A DNA stretch of 64,000 nucleotides from CBDBCK01 sp965203345 (GTDB lineage Bacteria; Chloroflexota; Dehalococcoidia; Lucifugimonadales; Lucifugimonadaceae), in contig CBDBCK010000027.1 in NCBI GenBank assembly GCA_965203345.1, forward strand, positions 508,735 through 572,734, read 5' to 3'. Each line of letters starts with the position of its first letter. Positions within the stretch are counted from its first letter, which is position 1. A program made the translations under genes and the position numbers. The notes under the pieces are model-generated. The model was not told where the DNA came from and did no database searches. It saw only the letters and a program-made list of their open reading frames with translations. Below, in pieces: positions 39,301 to 54,300 of this stretch.

Positions 39301-42300
39301 GTTCATCTGTTTACAGAGTTGAGGAGGGCAGATCTGTAACTGTAACTGTAATTTTGAGTGGCGTCCCTGATCGTGAGGTTACCCTGGATATACTGTCTCT
39401 GGGTCAAGGCGGAGCTGAGGAAGAGGTTGACTACAGTTTGTCTGTTGTCTCTGTAACGTTTGATTCTGACGCGACTAGAGCGACCTTTACGCTGAGTGCT
39501 TCTTCGGACGACTTTGACGACGATGATGAGAGCGTTGTTTTGAGCTTTGCGGATCCACTTCCTTCTGGTATTTCACGAGTGGAACCATCGACTACAGAGG
39601 TGTCAATATTGGACGATGATGCAGCAGTTAATGAACGACCTGTTGCGGATGCTGGCCCTGACCAGACAGTGACGGAAGGTGTGTTGGTGACGTTAGACGG
39701 TAGCGGCAGTACGGATCCTGAAGGCGGTGCGCTGTCATATTCGTGGGTTCAGTCTTCAGGTGAGACTGTGACACTGTCGGATTCTTCTATTGCTCAACCT
39801 ACGTTTACTTCCCCTGTTGATCTGTCAAGAGACGCGGAACTTTCATTCACCCTGGTTGTGACAGATGACACTGGCCAGACAAGTGCGGTTTCGGATACAG
39901 TATTGATAACAGTTGAAGCGTCTAACCCTGCTGTGGCTGTGTCTTTCGTATCAGATGATTACGCAGTATCGGAAGGTTCTTCTGTGTCAGTGGGTATAGT
40001 TCTGGATATGGCACCTCGTCGTTCGGTGTCTGTAAATGTATTAGCGAGCGGTTTGGGTGGAGCAACGGAAGATGATTACCGTTTGTCCTTCACTTCATTC
40101 ACGTTTGGTCCTGAAGAAAGAGAAGCAACGCTGGATGTAAGTGCGGTTGAGGATTCGACTGATGAAGACGGAGAGAGGGTATCTCTGGAGCTGACTCTGG
40201 ACTCTTCATCTTCCAATGTGTCTTTGGGATCTCCTTCAATTGAGGAAGTATTGCTATTGGACGATGATGAAGCAGTTAATGAACGACCTGTTGCGGATGC
40301 TGGCCCTGACCAGACAGTGACGGAAGGTGTGTTGGTGACGTTAGACGGTAGTGGCAGTACGGATACTGAAGGCGGTGCACTGTCATATTCCTGGGTTCAG
40401 GAGTCAGGTCAGCCTGTAACACTGTCCGATTCTACTGTTGCCGAACCTACGTTTACTTCCCCTGTTGATCTGTCAAGAGACGCGGAGCTTTCATTCTCCC
40501 TCGTTGTGACAGATGACACTGACCAGACAAGTGCCATTTCGGATACAGTATTGATAACGGTTGAAGCGTCTAACCCTGCCGTGGTTGTGTCTTTCGTATC
40601 AGCTGATTATCAGGTATTGGAAGGATCTTCCGTGGAGGTTCTTGCAGTTCTGGATATGGCACCTCGTCGGACGGTGTCTGTAAATGTATTAGCGAGCGGT
40701 TTGGGTGGAGCAACGGAAGATGATTACATTTTGTCCTTCACTTCATTCACGTTTGGTCCTGAAGCAAGAGAAGCAACGCTTGCTGTAACTGCGGTTGACG
40801 ATTCGGCTGACGATGACGGTGAGAGGGTATCTCTGGAGCTGATGATAGATTCTTCATCGTCCAATGTATCGTTGGGTTCTCCATCGACTGCTGAAGTGTC
40901 GATATTGGATGATGACGCAGCAGTTAATGAACGACCTGTAGCGGATGCTGGCCCTGACCAGACAGTGACGGAAGGTGTGTTGGTGACGTTAGACGGTAGT
41001 GGCAGCACGGATCCTGAAGGTGGTGCACTGTTATATTCGTGGGTTCAGGCTTCAGGTGAGTCTGTGATACTGTCCGATTCTGCTATTGCTCAACCTACGT
41101 TTACTTCCCCTGTTGATCTGTCAAGAGACGCGGAGCTTTTGTTCACCCTGGTTGTGACAGATGACACTGACCAGACAAGTGCCATTTCGGATACAGTATT
41201 GATAACAGTTGAAGCTGCTACTCCTACTGTGGTTGTGTCTTTCGTATCAGATGATTACGCGGTATCGGAAGGATCTTCTGTGTCAGTGGGTATAGTTCTG
41301 GATATAGTACCTCGTCGTTCGGTGTCTGTAAATGTATTAGCGAGTGGTTTGGGTGGAGCAACGGAAGATGACTACCGTTTGTCGGCCACTTCATTCACGT
41401 TTGGTCCTGAAGCAAGCGAAGCAACGCTGGATGTAACTGCGGTTGACGATCTGGTTGACGATGACGGGGAGAGGGTATCTCTGGATCTGATGATAGATCC
41501 TTCATCGTCCAATGTATCGTTGGGTTCTCCATCAACTGAGGAAGTGTTGATATTGGACGATGATGAAGCAGTTAATGAACGACCTGTTGCGGATGCTGGC
41601 CCTGACCAGACAGTGACGGAAGGTGTGTTGGTGACGTTAGACGGTAGCGGCAGTACGGATCCTGAAGGCGGTGCACTGTCATATTCGTGGGTTCAGGCTT
41701 CAGGTGAGACTGTGACACTGTCGGATTCTACTGTTGCCGCACCTACGTTTACTTCACCGGCTGGTCTTTCAAGAGACGCGGAGCTTTCGTTCACCCTTGT
41801 TGTGACAGATGACACTGACCAGGCAAGTGCCTCGGATACAGTATTGATAACAGTTGAAGCGTCTAACCCTGCTGTGGTTGTGTCTTTCGTATCAGCTGAT
41901 TACGCGGTATCGGAAGGATCTTCTGTGTCAGTGGGTATAGTTCTGGATATAGTACCTCGTCGTTCGGTGTCTGTAAATGTATTAGCGAGCGGTTTGGGTG
42001 GAGCCACGGAAGATGACTACCGTTTGTCGGCCACTTCATTCACGTTTGGTCCTGAAGCAAGCGAAGCAACGCTTGCTGTAACTGCGGTTGACGATTCGGC
42101 TGAGGAAGACGGAGAGAGGGTGTCTCTGGATCTGATGATAGATCCTTCATTGTCCAATGTATCGTTGGGTTCTCCATCGACTGCTGAAGTGTCAATATTG
42201 GATGACGAGGTAGTAGTTAATGAACGACCTGTTGCGGATGCTGGCCCTGATCAGACAGTAGCAGAAGGTGTGTTGGTGACGTTAGACGGTAGCGGCAGTA

Positions 42301-45300
42301 CGGATACTGAAGGCGGTGCACTGTCATATTCGTGGGTTCAGGCTTCAGGTGAGACTGTGACACTGTCGGATTCTGCTATTGCTCAACCTACGTTTACTTC
42401 CCCGGTTGATCTTTCAAGAGACGCTGAGCTTTTGTTCACCCTAGTTGTGACAGATGACACTGACCAGACAAGTGCCATTTCGGATACAGTATTGATAACA
42501 GTTGAGGCGTCTAACCCTGCAGTGGTTGTGTCTTTCGTATCAGATGATTACGCGGTATCGGAAGGTTCTTCTGTGTCAGTGGGTATAGTTCTGGATCTGG
42601 CACCTCGTCGTTCGGTGTCTGTAAATGTACTAGCGAGCGGTTTGGGTGGAGCAACGGAAGATGATTACATTTTGTCCTTCACTTCATTCACGTTTGGTCC
42701 TGAAGAAAGCGAAGCAACGCTTGCTGTAACTGCGGTTGACGATTCGGCTGAGGAATCCGGGGAGAGGGTGTCTCTGGATCTGATGATAGATCCTTCATTG
42801 TCCAATGTGTCTTTGGGATCTCCTTCAATTGAGGAAGTATTGCTATTGGACGACGATGAAGCAGTTAATGAACGACCTGTAGCGGATGCTGGCCCTGACC
42901 AGACAGTGACGGAAGGCGTGTTGGTGACGTTAGACGGTAGTGGCAGTACGGATCCTGAAGGCGGTGCGCTGTCATATTCCTGGGTTCAGGAGTCAGGTGA
43001 GACTGTGACACTGTCGGATTCTACTATTGCTCAACCTACGTTTACTTCCCCTGTTGATCTTTCAAGAGACGCGGAGCTTTTGTTCTCACTTGTTGTGACG
43101 GATGACGCTGACCAGACAAGTGCCATTTCGGATACATTATTGATAACGGTTGAAGCATCTACTCCTACTGTGGTTGTGTCTTTCGTATCAGCTGATTATG
43201 AGGTATCGGAAGGATCTTCCGTGGAGGTTCTTGCAGTTCTGGATATAGTACCTCGTCGGACGGTGTCTGTAAATGTATTAGCGAGCGGTTTGGGTGGAGC
43301 CACGGAAGATGATTACATTTTGTCGGCTACTTCATTCACGTTTGGTCCTGAAGCAAGCGAAGCAACGCTTGCTGTAACTGCGGTTGACGATTCGGCTGAG
43401 GAATCCGGGGAGAGGGTGTCTCTGGATCTGATGATAGATCCTTCATCGTTCAATGTATCGTTGGGATCTCAGTCAACTGAGGAAGTGTTGATATTGGATG
43501 ACGATGCAGCAGTTAATGAACGACCTGTAGCGGATGCTGGCCCTGACCAGACAGTGACGGAAGGCGTGTTGGTGACGTTAGACGGTAGTGGCAGTACGGA
43601 TCCTGAAGGCGGTGCGCTGTCATATTCCTGGGTTCAGGAGTCAGGTGAGACTGTGACACTGTCGGATTCTACTATTGCTCAACCTACGTTTACTTCCCCT
43701 GTTGATCTTTCAAGAGACGCGGAGCTTTTGTTCTCACTTGTTGTGACGGATGACGCTGACCAGACAAGTGCCATTTCGGATACATTATTGATAACGGTTG
43801 AAGCATCTACTCCTACTGTGGTTGTGTCTTTCGTATCAGCTGATTATGAGGTATCGGAAGGATCTTCCGTGGAGGTTCTTGCAGTTCTGGATATAGTACC
43901 TCGTCGGACGGTGTCTGTAAATGTATTAGCGAGTGGTTTGGGTGGAGCCACGGAAGATGATTACATTTTGTCTGTCACTTCATTCACGTTTGGTCCTGAA
44001 GCAAGCGAAGCAACGCTGGTTGTAACTGCGGTTGACGATTCGGCTGACGATGACGGGGAGAGCGTGTCTCTGGATCTGATGATAGATCCTTCATCGTCCA
44101 ATGTATCGTTGGGTTCTCCATCAACTGAGGAAGTGTTGATACTGGATGACGATGCAGCAGTTAATGAACGACCTGTTGCGGATGCTGGCCCTGACCAGAC
44201 AGTAGCAGAAGGTGTGTTGGTGACGTTAGACGGTAGCGGCAGTACGGATACTGAAGGCGGTGCACTGTTATATTCGTGGGTTCAGGCTTCAGGTGAGACT
44301 GTGACACTGTCAGATTCTTCTGTTGCTCAACCTACGTTTACTTCCCCTGTTGATCTGTCAAGAGACGCGGAGCTTTCGTTCACCCTGGTTGTGACAGATG
44401 ACACTGACCAGACAAGTGCCATTTCGGATACAGTATTGATAACGGTTGAAGCTTCTAATCCTGCAGTGGTTGTGTCTTTCGTATCAGCTGATTATCAGGT
44501 ATCGGAAGGTTCTTCAGTGCCAGTGGGTATAGTTCTGGATATAGTACCTCGTCGTTCGGTGTCTGTAAATGTATTAGCGAGCGGTTTGGGTGGAGCAACG
44601 GAAGATGATTACATTTTGTCCTTCACTTCATTCACGTTTGGTCCTGAAGAAAGAGAAGCAACGCTTGATGTAACTGCGGTTGATGATTCGGCTGACGATG
44701 ACGGAGAGAGGGTATCTCTGGAGCTGATGATAGATTCTTCATCGTCCAATGTATCTTTGGGATCTCAGTCAACTGAGGAAGTGTTGATATTGGATGACGA
44801 TGAAGCAGTTAATGAACGCCCTGTATCGGATGCTGGCCCTGACCAGACAGTGACGGAAGGTGTGTTGGTGACATTAGACGGTAGCGGCAGTACGGATCCT
44901 GAAGGCGGTGCACTGTCATATTCGTGGGTTCAGGCTTCAGGTGAGACTGTGACACTATCGGATTCTACTATTGCTCAACCTACGTTTACTTCCCCGGTTG
45001 ATCTGTCAAGAGACGCGGAGCTTTTGTTCACCCTGGTTGTGACAGATGACACTGACCAGACAAGTGCCATTTCGGATACAGTATTGATAACGGTTGAAGC
45101 ATCTACTCCTACTGTGGTTGTGTCTTTCGTATCAGCTGATTATCAGGTATCGGAAGGATCTTCCGTGGAGGTTCTTGCAGTTCTGGATATGGTACCTCGT
45201 CGTTCGGTGTCTGTAAATGTATTAGCGAGCGGTTTGGGTGGAGCAACGGAAGATGATTACATTTTGTCCTTCACTTCATTCACGTTTGGTCCTGAAGCAA

Positions 45301-48300
45301 GAGAAGCAACGCTTGCTGTAAGTGCGGTTGAGGATTCGGCTGATGAAGACGGAGAGAGGGTATCTCTGGAGCTGATGATAGATCCTTCATCGTCCAATGT
45401 ATCGTTGGGATCTCCTTCAATTGAGGAAGTATTGCTATTGGATGACGACGCAGTAGTTAATGAACGACCTGTAGCGGATGCTGGCCCTGATCAGACAGTG
45501 GCGGAAGGTGTGTTGGTGACGTTAGACGGTAGTGGCAGTACGGATCCTGAAGGCGGTGCACTGTCATATTCGTGGGTTCAGGCTTCAGGTGAGTCTGTGA
45601 CACTGTCGGATTCTACTGTTGCTCAACCTACGTTTACTTCCCCGGTTGATCTGTCAAGAGACGCGGAGCTTTCGTTCACCCTGGTTGTGACAGATGACAC
45701 TGACCAGACAAGTGCCATTTCGGATACAGTATTGATAACGGTTGAAGCATCTACTCCTACTGTAGTTGTGTCTTTCGTATCAGCTGATTATGAGGTATTG
45801 GAAGGATCTTCCGTGGAGGTTCTTGCAGTTCTGGATATAGTACCTCGTCGGACGGTGTCTGTAAATGTATTAGCGAGTGGTTTGGGTGGAGCCACGGAAG
45901 ATGACTACCGTTTGTCGGCCACTTCATTCACGTTTGGTCCTGAAGAAAGCGAAGCAACGCTGGTTGTAACTGCGATTGACGATCTGGCTGACGATGACGG
46001 AGAGAGGGTGTCTCTGGAGCTGATGATAGATTCTTCATCGTCCAATGTATCGTTGGGATCTCAGTCAACTGAGGAAGTGTTGATATTGGATGACGACGTA
46101 GTAGTTAATGAACGACCTGTTGCGGATGCTGGCCCTGACCAGACAGTGACGGAAGGTGTGTTGGTGACGTTAGACGGTAGTGGCAGTACGGATCCTGAAG
46201 ACGGTGCACTGTTATATTCGTGGGTTCAGGCTTCAGGTGAGTCTGTGATACTGTCCGATTCTGCTATTGCTCAACCTACGTTTACTTCACCGGTTGGTCT
46301 TTCAAGAGACGCTGAGCTTTCGTTCACCCTGGTTGTGACAGATGACACTGACCAGACAAGTGCCATTTCGGATACAGTATTGATAACGGTTGAAGCTTCT
46401 AATCCTGCAGTGGTTGTGTCTTTCGTATCAGCTGATTATCAGGTATCGGAAGGTTCTTCAGTGCCAGTGGGTATAGTTCTGGATATAGTACCTCGTCGGA
46501 CGGTGTCTGTAAATGTATTAGCGAGCGGTTTGGGTGGAGCAACGGAAGATGATTACATTTTGTCCTTCACTTCATTCACGTTTGGCCCTGAAGAAAGAGA
46601 AGCAACGCTTGCTGTAACTGCGGTTGACGATTCGGCTGACGATGACGGAGAGAGGGTATCTCTGGAGCTGATGATAGATTCTTCATCGTCCAATGTATCT
46701 TTGGGATCTCAGTCAACTGAGGAAGTGTTGATATTGGATGACGATGAAGCAGTTAATGAACGCCCTGTATCGGATGCTGGCCCTGACCAGACAGTGACGG
46801 AAGGTGTGTTGGTGACATTAGACGGTAGCGGCAGTACGGATCCTGAAGGCGGTGCACTGTCATATTCGTGGGTTCAGGCTTCAGGTGAGACTGTGACACT
46901 ATCGGATTCTACTATTGCTCAACCTACGTTTACTTCCCCGGTTGATCTGTCAAGAGACGCTGAGCTTTTGTTCACCCTGGTTGTGACAGATGACACTGAC
47001 CAGACAAGTGCCATTTCGGATACAGTATTGATAACGGTTGAAGCATCTACTCCTACTGTGGTTGTGTCTTTCGTATCAGCTGATTATCAGGTATCGGAAG
47101 GATCTTCCGTGGAGGTTCTTGCAGTTCTGGATCTGGCACCTCGTCGTTCGGTGTCTGTAAATGTATTAGCGAGCGGTTTGGGTGGAGCAACGGAAGATGA
47201 TTACATTTTGTCCTTCACTTCATTCACGTTTGGTCCTGAAGCAAGAGAAGCAACGCTTGCTGTAAGTGCGGTTGAGGATTCGGCTGATGAAGACGGAGAG
47301 AGGGTATCTCTGGAGCTGATGATAGATCCTTCATTGTCCAATGTATCGTTGGGATCTCCTTCAATTGAGGAAGTATTGCTATTGGATGACGACGCAGTAG
47401 TTAATGAACGACCTGTAGCGGATGCTGGCCTTGATCAGACAGTGGCGGAAGGTGTGTTGGTGACGTTAGACGGTAGTGGCAGTACGGATCCTGAAGGCGG
47501 TGCACTGTCATATTCGTGGGTTCAGGCTTCAGGTGAGTCTGTGACACTGTCGGATTCTACTGTTGCTCAACCTACGTTTACTTCCCCGGTTGATCTGTCA
47601 AGAGACGCTGAGCTTTTGTTCACCCTGGTTGTGACAGATGACACTGACCAGACAAGTGCCATTTCGGATACAGTATTGATAACGGTTGAAGCATCTACTC
47701 CTACTGTAGTTGTGTCTTTCGTATCAGCTGATTATGAGGTATTGGAAGGATCTTCCGTGGAGGTTCTTGCAGTTCTGGATATAGTACCTCGTCGGACGGT
47801 GTCTGTAAATGTATTAGCGAGTGGTTTGGGTGGAGCAACGGAAGATGACTACCGTTTGTCGGCCACTTCATTCACGTTTGGTCCTGAAGAAAGCGAAGCA
47901 ACGCTGGTTGTAACTGCGATTGACGATCTGGCTGACGATGACGGAGAGAGGGTGTCTCTGGAGCTGATGATAGATCCTTCATCGTCCAATGTATCGTTGG
48001 GATCTCAGTCAACTGAGGAAGTGTTGATATTGGATGACGACGTAGTAGTTAATGAACGACCTGTTGCGGATGCTGGCCCTGACCAGACAGTGACGGAAGG
48101 TGTGTTGGTGACGTTAGACGGTAGTGGCAGTACGGATCCTGAAGGCGGTGCACTGTTATATTCGTGGGTTCAGGCTTCAGGTGAGTCTGTGATACTGTCC
48201 GATTCTGCTATTGCTCAACCTACGTTTACTTCACCGGTTGGTCTTTCAAGAGACGCGGAGCTTTCGTTCACCCTGGTTGTGACAGATGACACTGACCAGA

Positions 48301-51300
48301 CAAGTGCCATTTCGGATACAGTATTGATAACGGTTGAAGCATCTACTCCTACTGTGGTTGTGTCTTTCGTATCAGCTGATTATCAGGTATCGGAAGGTTC
48401 TTCAGTGCCAGTGGGTATAGTTCTGGATATAGTACCTCGTCGTTCGGTGTCTGTAAATGTATTAGCGAGCGGTTTGGGTGGAGCAACGGAAGATGACTAC
48501 CGTTTGTCGGCCACTTCATTCACGTTTGGTCCTGAAGCAAGAGAAGCAACGCTTGCTGTAACTGCGGTTGACGATCTGGTTGACGAAGACGGGGAGAGGG
48601 TATCTCTGGAACTCATGATAGATCCTTCATCGTCCAATGTATCGTTGGGTTCTCCATCGACTGCTGAAGTGTCAATATTGGATGACGAGGTAGTAGTTAA
48701 TGAACGCCCTGTTGCGGATGCTGGCCCTGACCAGACAGTGGCAGAAGGTGTGTTGGTGACATTAGACGGTAGCGGCAGTACGGATACTGAAGGCGGTGCG
48801 CTGTCATATTCGTGGGTTCAGGCTTCAGGTGAGACTGTGACACTATCGGATTCTACTATTGCTCAACCTACGTTTACTTCCCCGGTTGGTCTTTCAAGAG
48901 ACGCGGAGCTTTCATTCTCCCTCGTTGTGACAGATGACACTGGCCAGACAAGTGCGGTTTCGGATACAGTATTGATAACAGTTGAAGCTTCTACTCCTAC
49001 TGTGGTTGTGTCTTTCGTATCAGCTGATTATGAGGCATCGGAAGGATCTTCCGTGGAGGTTCTTGCAGTTCTGGATATAGTACCTCGTCGTTCGGTGTCT
49101 GTAAATGTATTAGCGAGTGGTTTGGGTGGAGCCACGGAAGATGACTACCGTTTGTCGGCCACTTCATTCACGTTTGGTCCTGAAGAGAGAGAAGCAACGC
49201 TTGCTGTAACTGCGGTTGACGATTCGGCTGACGATGACGGTGAGAGGGTATCTCTGGATCTGATGATAGATCCTTCATTGTCCAATGTATCGTTGGGTTC
49301 TCCATCGACTGCTGAAGTGTCAATATTGGATGACGATGCAGTAGTTAATGAACGACCTGTAGCGGATGCTGGCCCTGACCAGACAGTGACGGAAGGTGTG
49401 TTGGTGACGTTAGACGGTATTGGCAGTACGGATCCTGAAGGCGGTGCACTGTCATATTCGTGGGTTCAGGCTTCAGGTGAGACTGTGATACTGTCCGATT
49501 CTGCTATTGCTCAACCTACGTTTACTTCCCCTGTTGATCTGTCAAGAGACGCTGAGCTTTTGTTCACCCTGGTTGTGACAGATGACACTGACCAGACAAG
49601 TGCCATTTCGGATACAGTATTGATAACAGTTGAAGCATCTACTCCTACTGTGGTTGTGTCTTTCGTATCAGCTGATTATCAGGTATTGGAAGGATCTTCA
49701 GTGGAGGTTCTTGCAGTTCTGGATATAGCACCTCGTCGGACGGTGTCTGTAAATGTATTAGCGAGCGGTTTGGGTGGAGCCACGGAAGATGACTACCGTT
49801 TGTCGGCCACTTCATTCACGTTTGGTCCTGAAGCAAGCGAAGCAACGCTTGCGGTAAGTGCGGTTGACGATTCGGCTGACGATGACGGGGAGAGCGTGTC
49901 TCTGGATCTGATGATAGATTCTTCATCGTCCAATGTATCGTTGGGTTCTCCATCGACTGCTGAAGTGTCAATATTGGATGACGACGCAGTAGTTAATGAA
50001 CGACCTGTTGCAGATGCTGGCCCTGACCAGACAGTGACGGAAGGTGTGTTGGTGACGTTAGACGGTAGTGGCAGTACGGATCCTGAAGGCGATGCACTGT
50101 CATATTCGTGGGTTCAGGCTTCAGGTGAGGCTGTGACACTGTCGGATTCTTCTATTGCTCAACCTACGTTTACTTCCCCGGTTGATCTTTCAAGAGACGC
50201 TGAGCTTTTGTTCACCCTAGTTGTGACAGATGACACTGACCAGACAAGTGCCATTTCGGATACAGTATTGATAACGGTTGAAGCATCTACTCCTACTGTG
50301 GTTGTGTCTTTCGTATCAGCTGATTATCAGGTATTGGAAGGATCTTCTGTGGAGGTTCTTGCAGTTCTGGATCTGGCACCTCGTCGGACGGTGTCTGTAA
50401 ATGTAATAGCGAGCGGTTTGGGTGGAGCAACGGAAGATGATTACATTTTGTCGGCTACTTCATTCACGTTTGGTCCTGAAGCAAGCGAAGCAACGCTTGC
50501 TGTAACTGCGGTTGACGATTCGGCTGATGATGACGGGGAGAGGGTGTCTCTGGATCTGATGATAGATCCTTCATTGTCCAATGTATCGTTGGGATCTCAG
50601 TCAACTGAGGAAGTGTTGATATTGGATGACGACACAGCAGTTAATGAACGACCTGTTGCGGATGCTGGCCCTGACCAGACAGTAGCAGAAGGTGTGTTGG
50701 TGACGTTAGACGGTAGTGGCAGTACGGATACTGAAGGCGGTGCACTGTCATATTCGTGGGTTCAGGCTTCAGGTGAGACTGTGACACTGTCGGATTCTAC
50801 TATTGCTCAACCTACGTTTACTTCCCCGGTTGATCTTTCAAGAGACGCTGAGCTTTCGTTCACCCTTGTTGTGACAGATGACACTGACCAGACAAGTGCC
50901 ATTTCGGATACAGTATTGATAACGGTTGAAGCATCTACTCCTACTGTGGTTGTGTCTTTCGTATCAGCTGATTATCAGGTATTGGAAGGATCTTCTGTGG
51001 AGGTTCTTGCAGTTCTGGATCTGGCACCTCGTCGGACGGTGTCTGTAAATGTATTAGCGAGCGGTTTGGGTGGAGCCACGGAAGATGATTACATTTTGTC
51101 CTTCACTTCATTCACGTTTGGTCCTGAAGAAAGCGAAGCAACGCTGGCTGTAAGTGCGGTTGACGATCTGGTTGACGATGACGGGGAGAGGGTGTCTCTG
51201 GAGCTGATGATAGATTCTTCATCGTCCAATGTATCGTTGGGATCTCAGTCAACTGAGGAAGTGTTGATATTGGATGACGACGTAGTAGTTAATGAACGAC

Positions 51301-54300
51301 CTGTAGCGGATGCTGGCCCTGATCAGACAGTGGCGGAAGGTGTGTTGGTGACGTTAGACGGTAGTGGCAGTACGGATACTGAAGGCGGTGCACTGTCATA
51401 TTCGTGGGTTCAGGAGTCAGGTGAGACTGTGACACTGTCGGATTCTGCTGTTTCTCAACCTACGTTTACTTCCCCGGTTGATCTGTCAAGAGACGCGGAG
51501 CTTTCGTTCTCCCTCGTTGTGACAGATGGCTTTGGGCAGACAAGTGCGGTTTCGGATACAGTATTGATAACGGTTGAAGCATCTACTCCTACTGTGGTTG
51601 TGTCTTTCGTATCAGCTGATTATCAGGTATTGGAAGGATCTTCTGTGGAGGTTCTTGCAGTTCTGGATCTGGCACCTCGTCGGACGGTGTCTGTAAATGT
51701 ACTAGCGAGCGGTTTGGGTGGAGCCACGGAAGATGATTACATTTTGTCCTTCACTTCATTCACGTTTGGTCCTGAAGAAAGCGAAGCAACGCTGGCTGTA
51801 ACTGCGGTTGACGATCTGGCTGAGGAAGACGGGGAGAGGATATCTCTGGAGCTGATGATAGATCCTTCATCGTCCAATGTATCGTTGGGATCTCAGTCAA
51901 CTGAGGAAGTGTTGATATTGGATGACGACGTAGTAGTTAATGAACGCCCTGTAGCGGATGCTGGCCCTGATCAGACAGTGGCGGAAGGTGTGTTGGTGAC
52001 GTTAGACGGTAGTGGCAGCACGGATCCTGAAGGTGGTGCACTGTTATATTCGTGGGTTCAGGCTTCAGGTGAGTCTGTGATACTGTCCGATTCTGCTATT
52101 GCTCAACCTACGTTTACTTCCCCTGTTGATCTGTCAAGAGACGCGGAGCTTTTGTTCACCCTGGTTGTGACAGATGACACTGACCAGACAAGTGCCATTT
52201 CGGATACAGTATTGATAACAGTTGAAGCTGCTACTCCTACTGTGGTTGTGTCTTTCGTATCAGATGATTACGCGGTATCGGAAGGATCTTCTGTGTCAGT
52301 GGGTATAGTTCTGGATATAGTACCTCGTCGTTCGGTGTCTGTAAATGTATTAGCGAGTGGTTTGGGTGGAGCAACGGAAGATGACTACCGTTTGTCGGCC
52401 ACTTCATTCACGTTTGGTCCTGAAGCAAGCGAAGCAACGCTGGATGTAACTGCGGTTGACGATCTGGTTGACGATGACGGGGAGAGGGTATCTCTGGATC
52501 TGATGATAGATCCTTCATCGTCCAATGTATCGTTGGGTTCTCCATCAACTGAGGAAGTGTTGATATTGGACGATGATGAAGCAGTTAATGAACGACCTGT
52601 TGCGGATGCTGGCCCTGACCAGACAGTGACGGAAGGTGTGTTGGTGACGTTAGACGGTAGCGGCAGTACGGATCCTGAAGGCGGTGCACTGTCATATTCG
52701 TGGGTTCAGGCTTCAGGTGAGACTGTGACACTGTCGGATTCTACTGTTGCCGCACCTACGTTTACTTCACCGGCTGGTCTTTCAAGAGACGCGGAGCTTT
52801 CGTTCACCCTTGTTGTGACAGATGACACTGACCAGGCAAGTGCCTCGGATACAGTATTGATAACAGTTGAAGCGTCTAACCCTGCTGTGGTTGTGTCTTT
52901 CGTATCAGATGATTACGCGGTATCGGAAGGTTCTTCTGTGTCAGTGGGTATAGTTCTGGATATAGTACCTCGTCGTTCGGTGTCTGTAAATGTATTAGCG
53001 AGCGGTTTGGGTGGAGCAACGGAAGATGATTACATTTTGTCCTTCACTTCATTCACGTTTGGCCCTGAAGCAAGAGAAGCAACGCTGGATGTAAGTGCGG
53101 TTGAGGATTCGGCTGATGAAGACGGAGAGAGGGTATCTCTGGAGCTGACGCTGGACTCTTCATCGTCCAATGTATCGTTGGGATCTCAGTCAACTGAGGA
53201 AGTGTTGATATTGGATGACGATGCAGTAGTTAATGAACGACCTGTTGCGGATGCTGGCCCTGACCAGACAGTGTCAGAAGGTGTGTTGGTGACGTTAGAC
53301 GGTAGTGGCAGTACGGATACTGAAGGCGGTGCACTGTCATATTCGTGGGTTCAGGCTTCAGGTGAGACTGTGACACTGTCCGATTCTTCTGTTGCTCAAC
53401 CTACGTTTACTTCCCCTGTTGATCTTTCAAGAGACGCGGAGCTTTCGTTCTCCCTCGTTGTGACAGATGACACTGGCCAGACAAATGCTGCGGATACAGT
53501 ATTGATAACGGTTGAAGCGTCTACTCCTACTGTGGTTGTGTCTTTCGTATCAGATGATTATGAGGTATCGGAAGGTTCTTCAGTGTCAGTGGGTATAGTT
53601 CTGGATATAGAACCTCGTCGTTCGGTGTCTGTAAATGTAGTAGCGAGCGGTTTGGATGGAGCAACGGAAGATGACTACCGTTTGTCTGCCACTTCATTCA
53701 CGTTTGGCCCTGAAGAAAGAGAAGCAACGCTGGATGTAAGTGCGGTTGACGATCTGGTTGACGATGACGGGGAGAGGGTATCTCTGGATCTGATGATAGA
53801 TTCTTCATCGTCCAATGTATCGTTGGGATCTCCGTCAACTGAGGAAGTGTTGATACTGGATGACGATGCAGCAGTTAATGAACGACCTGTAGCGGATGCT
53901 GGCCCTGACCAGACAGTGGCAGAAGGTGTGTTGGTGACATTAGACGGTAGCGGCAGTACGGATACTGAAGGCGGTGCACTGTCATATTCGTGGGTTCAGG
54001 CTTCAGGTGAGACTGTGACACTGTCGGATTCTACTATTGCTCAACCTACGTTTACTTCCCCGGTTGGTCTGTCAACAGACGCGGAGCTTTCATTCTCCCT
54101 CGTTGTGACAGATGACACTGGCCAGACAAGTGCGGTTTCGGATACAGTATTGATAACAGTTGAAGCTTCTACTCCTACTGTGGTTGTGTCTTTCGTATCA
54201 GCTGATTATCAGGTATCGGAAGGTGGTTCTGTGGAGGTTCTTGCAGTTCTGGATATAGTACCTCGTCGGACGGTGTCTGTAAATGTATTAGCGAGCGGTT

